Made by a program: the position numbers and the translations under genes. The notes under the pieces are model-generated. The model saw only the letters and a program-made list of their open reading frames with translations, made no database searches and was not told the DNA's origin. DNA of 12,103 nt from positions 1 to 12,103 of the forward strand of contig DASRJH010000168.1 in the NCBI GenBank assembly GCA_035649575.1, in the 5' to 3' direction. The DNA is from DASVAL01 sp035649575 (GTDB taxonomy: Bacteria; Planctomycetota; UBA1135; UBA2386). Shown in pieces: positions 6,803 to 12,103 of this stretch. The first letter of the stretch is position 1, and each line of letters opens with the position of its first letter.

Positions 6803-7537
6803 ATGGAATCCATGGCTCCGATCCTGAGGGCCGATGCGCATGTCCACCGGCTCTACGCGGACTACTCGGGCTTGCCGTTCGGCGTCGTGACCGAGTGCGC
6901 GCAGCGCTCGGACACGTTGACGCAGGCCGTCTGGCAGCAATGCGAGGGGGATTCCTGGCGCGACAAGGCCAGGGTCTTCTACGAACGCTACGAGGAGGCC
7001 ATGTTCGACCTGTTGCGGCACGACACGAGCCGCGCGCAACGCCGCTCGGACTACGAGAAGGACGGCATCTGGTCCTGGCTCGCGGGTGCCGGCGCGTCGG
7101 TGCTCGACTTCGGTGGTGGGCTCGGACTCACCTCGTCCTTGATGTGCGAGATCGGCAAGCAGGTCACGTATTGCGAGGTCGATGGACCCGCGCTGCGGTT
7201 CGCCAGGTGGTACTTCGAGGGCAATGGCCAGCGCGACATCGAAGTCGTGCGCACGCCGTCGGCAACGCCTCAGCTTCCACTGGACCGCCGGTGGGACCTC
7301 GTGCTCGTCGAATCGGTGCTCGAACACGTCGCGGACCCGGTGGCCACGATCGAAAACCTCGCGTCGGTCGTCAGTTCGGGCGGCTTGTTGTATCTGGCGA
7401 TCGCTCGCACCGAGGCCGCGTGCCCGCTGCGGCAACCGGTCGCGGTGGCGGATCTGATGACCGGCTCGGCGGCGCTGCGCGCGATGGAACGTGTGCTCGA
7501 AACGAGCGACGGCCGCTGCGTCTTCCGCGCGGCCTGA
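6803..7537 (+). CDS. class I SAM-dependent methyltransferase
   Basis: This 244-residue protein has a helical N-terminal part (1-95, rich in Tyr/Arg/Asp) and then a Rossmann-type methyltransferase core. Motif I is VLDFGGGLGL (100-109), which binds S-adenosylmethionine. The acidic residue after strand 2 is in YCEVD (123-127), and WDLVLVESVLEHVADP (164-179) is the strand 4 region, with GGLLYLAI (193-200) as strand 5. The EHVADP signature is that of UbiE/Methyltransf_11-like enzymes. The substrate is unknown; the separate N-terminal helical domain probably recognises it. The chain ends soon after strand 5, so the usual strand 6-7 region is short. Start is set by a strong Shine-Dalgarno. It converges on the sugar kinase with only 7 bp between. 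Confidence 0.88.
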   Translation: MESMAPILRADAHVHRLYADYSGLPFGVVTECAQRSDTLTQAVWQQCEGDSWRDKARVFYERYEEAMFDLLRHDTSRAQRRSDYEKDGIWSWLAGAGASVLDFGGGLGLTSSLMCEIGKQVTYCEVDGPALRFARWYFEGNGQRDIEVVRTPSATPQLPLDRRWDLVLVESVLEHVADPVATIENLASVVSSGGLLYLAIARTEAACPLRQPVAVADLMTGSAALRAMERVLETSDGRCVFRAA

Positions 7538-7544
7538 ACACCCA

Positions 7545-8246
7545 TCAGATCGCCAGGTGGTCCGTCCACAACTTGACGCCGCCGCTGAGACCGGCACTGT
7601 TGTCGACGATCGTCACGTCAGGAGGCAGCTTGCAGTCGAGCTTCTTCGCGTTGCCGCCGCCGACATACAGATGATCGAAGTGCGTCATCCGGCGCAGATT
7701 GTCGATCGCCTTGAGCACGCGGTTCTGCCACTTCTCGTGCCCGACGCGTTTGCGCGCCGCGTTGCCAACCTGATCGTCGTAGGTCTCGCCCTTGCGGAAC
7801 GGTTGGTGCGAGATCTCGAGATGAGGACTCAAGCGGCCGTTCTCGTAGAGACCCGTGCCGAAGCCGGTGCCGAGCGTGACGACCATCTCGATGCCGCGCC
7901 CCTGGATGACCGCGAGTCCCTGCACGTCGGCGTCGTTCGCGATGCGAACGGGCCTTCCCAACGCCTGCTCGAGTGCTCTGCCGAGCGCGTAGCCGCTCCA
8001 TGCGTCGTGCCCGAGATTCGGTGCGGTGCGCACGATGCCGTCGCGCACCATGCCCGGGAAGCCGACCGCGATGCGTTCGTAGGGCGGCAGGTCGCGCACC
8101 AGGTCGGAGAGCAACAGCACGATGGCGTCAGGATGCGCGCCGACCGGCGTGTCGATGCGCACGGCGTCGCAGATCATCTCACCCTGCGCGTCGAGCACGG
8201 CGGCCTTGAGACCGGACCCGCCCACGTCGATTGCGAGCGTGTTCAC
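7545..8246 (-). CDS. ROK-family sugar kinase, polyphosphate-glucokinase-like
   Basis: This 233-residue kinase begins with the phosphate-binding loop DVGGSGLKA (7-15). It has VGFPGMVRDGIVRTAPNL (61-78), the catalytic Asp105 in ANDADVQG (103-110), and the second phosphate motif GTGFGTGLYENGRL (126-139), followed by GGGNA (196-200). Order and spacing match actinobacterial polyphosphate/ATP-glucokinases, so phosphorylation of glucose using polyphosphate or ATP is likely. The zinc-binding Cys cluster of other ROK proteins is absent, as in polyphosphate glucokinases, and the usual E-x-G-H sugar-contact motif reads EISHQ (144-148), with Ser for Gly. I chose the GTG at 8246, right at the family start; an ATG at 8294 would add 16 residues. 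Neither has a Shine-Dalgarno. It is 122 bp after the hydrolase gene on the same strand. Confidence 0.87.
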   Translation of the reverse strand: MNTLAIDVGGSGLKAAVLDAQGEMICDAVRIDTPVGAHPDAIVLLLSDLVRDLPPYERIAVGFPGMVRDGIVRTAPNLGHDAWSGYALGRALEQALGRPVRIANDADVQGLAVIQGRGIEMVVTLGTGFGTGLYENGRLSPHLEISHQPFRKGETYDDQVGNAARKRVGHEKWQNRVLKAIDNLRRMTHFDHLYVGGGNAKKLDCKLPPDVTIVDNSAGLSGGVKLWTDHLAI

Positions 8247-8346
8247 GGTGATACAGGGTAGTGCGTGGCAGGCGACGAAGCTCGGTGAGTGCATCGGATT
8301 TGCGGCCCGGTCATCGACTGCTCGCGGTCCTGGGTTGAGCGGACGA

Positions 8347-8364
8347 GCAACGCCGCGCTGTTGC
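8347..8364 (-). terminator. weak hairpin just after the hydrolase gene
   Basis: GCAAC (8347-8351) and GTTGC (8360-8364) can pair with an 8-nt loop directly after the minus-strand stop at 8369. There is no T-run. It might separate the hydrolase from the sugar kinase transcript, but it is weak. Confidence 0.25.
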
Positions 8365-8368
8365 GGAT

Positions 8369-9127
8369 CTAGGCACGCCGTGAAACTGCCATCGCCATGA
8401 GGTCTGCCGCGAGCAGCACCTCGCCCTGAAACCGCGCGCTCGCCATCGCGCGCAGGTCGTGTCCTTCGCATTCGGGATAGAAGTGCGTCAGCACGAGCTG
8501 GCGGGCCCGCGCACGCTGCGCGTGATCGGCGGCCAGTCCCGGCGTGAGATGACCGTCGAGCTTCTGGCCATCCGGCGTCGCGGCGTCGCAGACGAAGACG
8601 TCGACGTCGCGCGCGAGCTCCACGAGCTCGTCGCACTCGTCCGCATCGCCCGAGAACGCGACGGTCCCGGCGTCGGTCTCGATGCGGTAGCCGAGGCTCT
8701 GGGCCGTATGGCGGATCGGCACGGCCGCGACCTGCGCCGAGTCGAGCGCGAAGGACCTGCGCGTGATCTCCGTGAGCTGCAGCTCGTAGCCGCGTGGTGC
8801 GAGCCAGGGCCAGGCTTCGGTCAACCTGTCGACGAGCCGCTCGAGCCCGGGCGCGCCGAAGATGCGCATCGGGGCACGGCCTGCGAAGTGCGGCGAACGC
8901 AGCGCGAACAGCAAGGCGGCGAGGTCGGCGCAGTGATCGGTGTGGTAGTGCGTGAGCAGCACCGCATCGAGCCGATCGAGCGATACCCCGGCGGCGGCGA
9001 GGCGACGCAGCGTGCCGGGGCCGCAGTCGACCATGGCAGTCGTGCGCCCGAACTGGAGCAGGTAGCCGGCGGGAAACCGATCGGCCACCGGGATCGCGGT
9101 GCCCGAGCCGAGGACCGTGAGCTGCAT
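8369..9127 (-). CDS. metallo-beta-lactamase-fold hydrolase, RNase Z/ElaC-like
   Basis: This 252-residue cytoplasmic protein starts with the family hallmark MQLTVLGSGTAIP and has VDCGPGTLRRL (33-43). The metal-binding THYHTDH (59-65: His60, His62, Asp64, His65) is intact, as are His140 in PIRHTAQSLGYRI, Asp161 in FSGDAD and His215 in LTHFYPE, so both metal sites should be filled. This arrangement is that of COG1234 proteins, which include tRNA 3'-processing RNase Z and related phosphodiesterases. The long exosite arm of true RNase Z is not obvious, so a phosphodiesterase or other hydrolase is equally possible. The ATG at 9127 is the natural start; the open frame continues upstream into the divergent lipoprotein gene and contains a hydrophobic stretch that I do not accept. 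Confidence 0.9.
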   Translation of the reverse strand: MQLTVLGSGTAIPVADRFPAGYLLQFGRTTAMVDCGPGTLRRLAAAGVSLDRLDAVLLTHYHTDHCADLAALLFALRSPHFAGRAPMRIFGAPGLERLVDRLTEAWPWLAPRGYELQLTEITRRSFALDSAQVAAVPIRHTAQSLGYRIETDAGTVAFSGDADECDELVELARDVDVFVCDAATPDGQKLDGHLTPGLAADHAQRARARQLVLTHFYPECEGHDLRAMASARFQGEVLLAADLMAMAVSRRA

Positions 9128-9264
9128 GGGGACAACGTATCGCCACGATGCCACCGGCGTCTCGCGCTGAGACAGGGCGCGAACGCGAACGGCCGGCGCG
9201 ACGCCAGGAACGAGGGCCGAACGGCCGATGAAGCCCGCGAGCCCTGCGCCGAGAAGCCACAGCC
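9128..9264. promoter_or_regulatory. divergent intergenic region between hydrolase and DUF2959-like lipoprotein
   Basis: These 137 bp hold a small perfect inverted repeat, GTCTC (9159-9163) and GAGAC (9169-9173), 5-nt loop. Its central position suits an operator acting on both genes, but such short repeats arise by chance. No clear promoter boxes were found. Confidence 0.3.
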
Positions 9265-9936
9265 ATGCAACTTTGTACTGCACCCCGGTCGTCGTTCCTT
9301 TGTCTCTTGATGCTGTGTCTCCTGATGGCTGGCTGCACCAGCTCGACGCAGGCAAACGCGCCGGTGCGCGTCGACGCCATGGTCACCTGGATCGAGCGCG
9401 TGCACGTCGAGGCCGAGCGCTCGCGTCAGGCTGTCGGCGATGCGTTCGAGCGGCTCAATGCGCTCGCCGCCGGCAAGTTCGGCAAGGAGCCGGCGAGCAC
9501 CGTTTACGCGCGCTTCGTGCAGTCGACCGACCTCGCCGAGCAGCAGGCGAAGCGGTTCCGCGACGTCGTCGGTCCGATGGTGGCCGCGGCGACGCCGGTG
9601 TTCGCCGAGCGGCAGCAGAGCCTCGCCACGATCGGCAACGAACGCATGCGTCAGCGCAGCGAGCTGCGCTACTCCGTCGACAAGCAGCGTTACGAGGCCA
9701 TCTCGAAGGTTGCCGTGCCGACGCAGGATCAGTTGGACGCGTTCGTGAAGTCGCTGCGCGACCACGCCGCGTTCCTCGCCTACGACCTCAATGGCGGCGC
9801 GATCGACGAGATCCGGGACGAGGTCAAGCTCGTCGCGAACGAGGCGCGCGACCTCGACCACAACCTCGAGTCGTGCCAGAGCGCGGCGCGCGCCTACGTC
9901 GATCAATTGGCGCCACCCGCCGAGCCGGCCCGCTGA
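9265..9936 (+). CDS. lipoprotein of the DUF2959-like helical family
   Basis: This 223-residue protein has a classic lipoprotein signal: hydrophobic 11-22 and lipobox LMAGC with Cys24. The mature part is almost all charged helix, with likely coiled coils at about 35-65, 85-130 and 155-212. The pattern near the end (FVKSLRDHAAFLAYDLNGGA, 160-179, then a Glu/Asp-rich helix) resembles DUF2959 proteins, which are envelope proteins of unknown function built like spectrin-type helical bundles. The match is from memory of the pattern. The ATG at 9265 gives a standard signal peptide; a second in-frame ATG at 9310 would leave only nine residues to the lipobox. No strong Shine-Dalgarno. The oxidoreductase begins 20 bp after its stop, so they probably form an operon. 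Confidence 0.8.
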   Translation: MQLCTAPRSSFLCLLMLCLLMAGCTSSTQANAPVRVDAMVTWIERVHVEAERSRQAVGDAFERLNALAAGKFGKEPASTVYARFVQSTDLAEQQAKRFRDVVGPMVAAATPVFAERQQSLATIGNERMRQRSELRYSVDKQRYEAISKVAVPTQDQLDAFVKSLRDHAAFLAYDLNGGAIDEIRDEVKLVANEARDLDHNLESCQSAARAYVDQLAPPAEPAR

Positions 9937-9951
9937 CAGCGCTGTAGCGGG
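9929..9951 (+). promoter_or_regulatory. hairpin spanning the lipoprotein stop and the next ribosome binding site
   Basis: CCCGCT (9929-9934) pairs with AGCGGG (9946-9951), enclosing the perfect palindrome ACAGCGCTGT (9936-9945), with one bulged G at 9935. The stem contains the TGA of the upstream gene (9934-9936) and most of the GGGGG stretch that would act as the Shine-Dalgarno for the ATG at 9957. A ribosome finishing the lipoprotein would melt it, so translational coupling is inferred. It could also be a weak terminator, but there is no T-run. Confidence 0.5.
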
Positions 9952-9956
9952 GGTCC

Positions 9957-12103
9957 ATGTCGCTCCTCCTGGTCGGCCTGATCGTCGTGCTCGCGCTGGC
10001 GTTCTCGGCCTCGTGGCATCGCCGGGCCGATCTGCGTCATCAACGCGAGGTCGTCGAAGAACGCGCCCAGATGGCGCTGCGCGGCAAGGACGCGGCGCCG
10101 CTGCAGGTACCCGTGATCGACCTCTCCACGTGTCTCGGCTGCGGCGCCTGCGTCAGGTCGTGCCCCGAGGACGGAGTGTTGCAGCTCGTGCACGGCCAGG
10201 CCGCGGTCGTGAACGCCGCGGCGTGCGTGGGACATGCGAGGTGCGTCGCGGAGTGCCCGGTCGGCGCCGTGAGCCTGACACAGGGTGATCTGTCGGCGCG
10301 GACCGACGTGCCCGCGCTCGACGGCGAGCTGCAGGCCGTCGGCACCGAGGGGTTGTTCCTGATCGGCGAGATCACGGCGCGTTCGTTGATCCGCACGGCC
10401 ACGGTGCAGGGCACGCAGGTCGCGGCGACGATCGCAGCGCGCCTGCGCGCGTTGCCACGCGCGTCGCGCGCGCCCGACCTCGTCGATGTCGCGATCGTCG
10501 GCGCCGGACCCGGCGGTCTCGCGTGTGCGTTGGCGTGCAAGCAGCACGGCCTCGTTTTCGACCTGATCGACCAGGAGCCCGTGATCGGCGGCACGGTCGC
10601 GAAATACCCGCGGCGCAAGCTCGTCGTGACCGACGCGGTCGAGCTGCCCTTGCACGGCCGGCTCGAGGAACGCGAGTTCGAGAAGGAAGAGCTCATTGAT
10701 CTCTGGCAGCGGCTCGCGCGCGTGCACAAGCTGCCGTTCCGCGGCGGCGTCACGTTCCATTTCGTCGAGCGCCGGCCCGATGGCGCGTTCGCGGTCCACA
10801 CCGACGCGGGCATCGTGCGCGCCCGGTATGTCGTGCTCGCGGTCGGTCGCCGCGGCACGCCGCGGCGTCTCGGTGTCCCGGGCGAGAACCTGCCGCACGT
10901 CGCCTACGGCCTGCTCGATGCGGCGGCCTACACGGGGCAGCACGTGGTCGTCGTCGGCGGTGGCGACAGCGCGATCGAGACGGCGCTCGTGCTCGCCGAG
11001 CAGCCCGACAACCAGGTGACGATCGTCTACCGCAAGGACGCGCTCTTCCGCATCCGCAGGAAGAACCGCGAGCGCCTCGAGGCGCAACTCGCGGACGGGC
11101 GCATCGAGGTCATGTTTGGCACCGAGATCACCTCGATCGCTCGGGGGCACGTGGAAGTGAGCCAGCACGGGAAGAGGCGCGTGGCGCTACAGCTGCGCGC
11201 CGACCACGTGTTCGTGATGGCGGGCGGCATGGCACCGTTCGCGCAGCTCGAGCAGAGTGGCGTGTCGTTCGATCCGGCGAAGCGGCTGCCGGAGGGGGCG
11301 CCTGCCGCAGCGGCGGCGCCTGGTGGCGGCCTGCTGCCGGCGCTGGCCATCGGGCTCGCACTCGCGACCGTGGCGCTCTGCTTCGTGCTCTGGCACTACG
11401 ACTACTACACGAAGCCCATGGCCGCGCGGGCCGCGGATCCCAAGCACGCGTTGCTGCGGTCCGACCGGAGCCTCGGCCTCTGGTTTGGCCTCCTGGCCAC
11501 GGGCGCGATCGGCGCGAACCTCGCCTACCTGCTGCGCCGGCACCAGCGGTGGGGTTTCCGCTTCGGACAGCTGTCGACCTGGATGACCTCGCACGTCGGC
11601 ACCGGTGTCGTCGCGGTCCTGTTCGCAATGCTGCACGCGGCCATGGCGCCGCGCGAGACGCCGGGCGGTTATGCGTTCTGGGCGCTGCTGCTGCTGCTGG
11701 CGCTGGTCGCATACCGCATGTGGGCCGGGAACCTGCTGACGACGCAGCGCATCGACATCCCGTACACGCGCTTCGTGCAGGAGGTCGAGAAGGGCAACAT
11801 CGACCGCGCCACGTTCGTCGAGGAGACGCGCACGGTGCTGGGCGAGTTGCGCCAGGAGGGCACCGAGACCGTCGCCGGACGGCAGGTGACCGTGAAGGCG
11901 TTCAAGACCAACTTCCTCGGCGATGGCGCGCTGCTGGCCGAGAAGACGCGCGCCACCAACCCGAATGCCCAGCTCACGGTGCAGGCACCGGGGATCAACT
12001 GGCTGTCGGTGCTGTTCACGTGGCTGCCGCTGTTGCTGTTCCTGGTGGCATGGATGTTCATGCTGCGCCAGATGCAGAGCGGCGGTTCGGCCGCGATGCG
12101 TTT
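9957..12103 (+). CDS. ferredoxin/FAD/NAD(P) oxidoreductase joined in frame to FtsH N-terminus (partial, runs off right edge)
   Basis: The frame is open from ATG 9957 (in-frame TAG at 9945) to the window end: 715 codons with no stop. Parts in order: N-terminal anchor helix (2-19); a two-cluster ferredoxin domain, Cys59/62/65/69 (CLGCGACVRSC) and Cys90/96/100 with His93 where a fourth Cys is usual; an FAD-binding loop GAGPGG (182-187); an NAD(P)-binding loop VVVVGGGDSAIE (about 330-341) typical of thioredoxin-reductase-like flavoproteins; then membrane helices at about 459-480, 505-527 and 545-563. This is a recognisable membrane-attached electron-transfer oxidoreductase. From about residue 575 the sequence becomes FtsH: helix 572-589, RIDIPYTRFVQEVEKGN (598-614), an extracytoplasmic region, a second helix (681-701) and RQMQSGG. 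The change falls on a (CTG)5 run. It is either a fusion or an assembly chimera. Confidence 0.8.
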   Translation, partial: MSLLLVGLIVVLALAFSASWHRRADLRHQREVVEERAQMALRGKDAAPLQVPVIDLSTCLGCGACVRSCPEDGVLQLVHGQAAVVNAAACVGHARCVAECPVGAVSLTQGDLSARTDVPALDGELQAVGTEGLFLIGEITARSLIRTATVQGTQVAATIAARLRALPRASRAPDLVDVAIVGAGPGGLACALACKQHGLVFDLIDQEPVIGGTVAKYPRRKLVVTDAVELPLHGRLEEREFEKEELIDLWQRLARVHKLPFRGGVTFHFVERRPDGAFAVHTDAGIVRARYVVLAVGRRGTPRRLGVPGENLPHVAYGLLDAAAYTGQHVVVVGGGDSAIETALVLAEQPDNQVTIVYRKDALFRIRRKNRERLEAQLADGRIEVMFGTEITSIARGHVEVSQHGKRRVALQLRADHVFVMAGGMAPFAQLEQSGVSFDPAKRLPEGAPAAAAAPGGGLLPALAIGLALATVALCFVLWHYDYYTKPMAARAADPKHALLRSDRSLGLWFGLLATGAIGANLAYLLRRHQRWGFRFGQLSTWMTSHVGTGVVAVLFAMLHAAMAPRETPGGYAFWALLLLLALVAYRMWAGNLLTTQRIDIPYTRFVQEVEKGNIDRATFVEETRTVLGELRQEGTETVAGRQVTVKAFKTNFLGDGALLAEKTRATNPNAQLTVQAPGINWLSVLFTWLPLLLFLVAWMFMLRQMQSGGSAAMR
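11670..12103 (+). other. ftsH: FtsH protease N-terminal segment (membrane anchor and extracytoplasmic domain, partial)
   Basis: This segment continues the frame from the oxidoreductase. It shows the conserved FtsH start pattern: a membrane helix, IPYTRFVQEVEKGNIDRATF, about 80 residues of FtsH_ext-type domain, a second helix WLSVLFTWLPLLLFLVAWMF and the membrane-exit motif MLRQMQSGGSAAMRF, after which GKSRAK and the AAA+ ATPase would normally follow. The window ends there, so the ATPase and zinc protease domains are not seen. FtsH is a membrane protease for misfolded membrane proteins and regulators. In-frame Met codons at 11643 and 11718 could serve as an independent start, but neither has a convincing ribosome binding site. 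Confidence 0.8.
11685..11699 (+). repeat. (CTG)5 run at the oxidoreductase-FtsH junction
   Basis: Five CTG codons in a row, followed by GCG CTG, encode poly-Leu in a membrane helix. The run sits exactly where the protein switches from one family to the other. Both families have a Leu-rich helix at this place, so the repeat is a natural point for recombination or mis-assembly. Confidence 0.85.

Noticed and set aside
6704..7597. Minus-strand extension of the lipoprotein frame through the methyltransferase
   Set aside because: It is antisense to a gene with clear methyltransferase motifs; the lipoprotein signal begins at 6703.
9128..9355. N-terminal extension of the metallo-beta-lactamase-fold protein with a hydrophobic segment
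   Set aside because: The family normally starts at MxLTxLGSG, and the extension would overlap the divergent lipoprotein signal peptide.
9903..11168. 421-codon minus-strand open frame under the oxidoreductase
   Set aside because: It is antisense to ferredoxin and FAD/NAD(P)-binding motifs and has the Arg/Asp/His bias of a shadow frame.
1..12103. CRISPR arrays, tRNA or rRNA genes, insertion sequences, prophage genes
   Set aside because: I looked for spaced repeats, cloverleaf-like segments, transposase or integrase motifs and terminal inverted repeats, and found none.

Overview
This window is GC-rich bacterial chromosome with no mobile elements, CRISPR arrays or RNA genes that I can see. The coding is dense, and no stretch over about 200 bp lacks a gene. 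Secreted or lipid-anchored proteins, and a secreted squalene-cyclase-fold protein of a kind common in Planctomycetota, suggest an uncultured high-GC Gram-negative bacterium, possibly a planctomycete. That placement is inference from protein style; there is no marker gene to settle it. The window ends inside an open reading frame, so it may be the end of a contig.

Layout from left to right. (1) 1-61, minus strand: only the first ~20 codons of a gene reading out of the window. (2) 228-1577, plus: secreted prenyltransferase/squalene-oxidase-repeat protein. It converges on 1606-2784, minus: a secreted transglutaminase-like protein with an intact Cys/His/Asp triad. A perfect 12-bp inverted repeat carries both stop codons. 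(3) 2988-5618, plus: a tightly overlapping three-gene ABC importer operon (binding protein, permease, ATPase) of the nitrate/sulfonate/taurine type. (4) 6703-5630, minus: a short operon of a repeat-containing lipoprotein and a four-helix membrane protein. The lipoprotein is divergent from a class I methyltransferase (6803-7537, plus) that has a strong Shine-Dalgarno site. (5) 9127-7545, minus: an RNase Z-like metallo-beta-lactamase-fold hydrolase, then a ROK-family, polyphosphate-glucokinase-like sugar kinase. (6) 9265 to the end, plus: a DUF2959-like lipoprotein followed by a ferredoxin/FAD/NAD(P) oxidoreductase with C-terminal membrane helices. Its reading frame runs without a break into the N-terminal part of an FtsH protease.

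The most notable point is that last join. Two well-known and unrelated membrane families meet in frame at a (CTG)5 run inside a leucine-rich helix. This is either a new electron-transfer/protease fusion or, more likely in my view, an assembly chimera at a low-complexity sequence near a contig end. Leucine codon choice changes across the join, which favours a chimera.

Functionally the window is a mosaic of small units and not one system: nutrient import, sugar phosphorylation, envelope lipoproteins and membrane redox chemistry.
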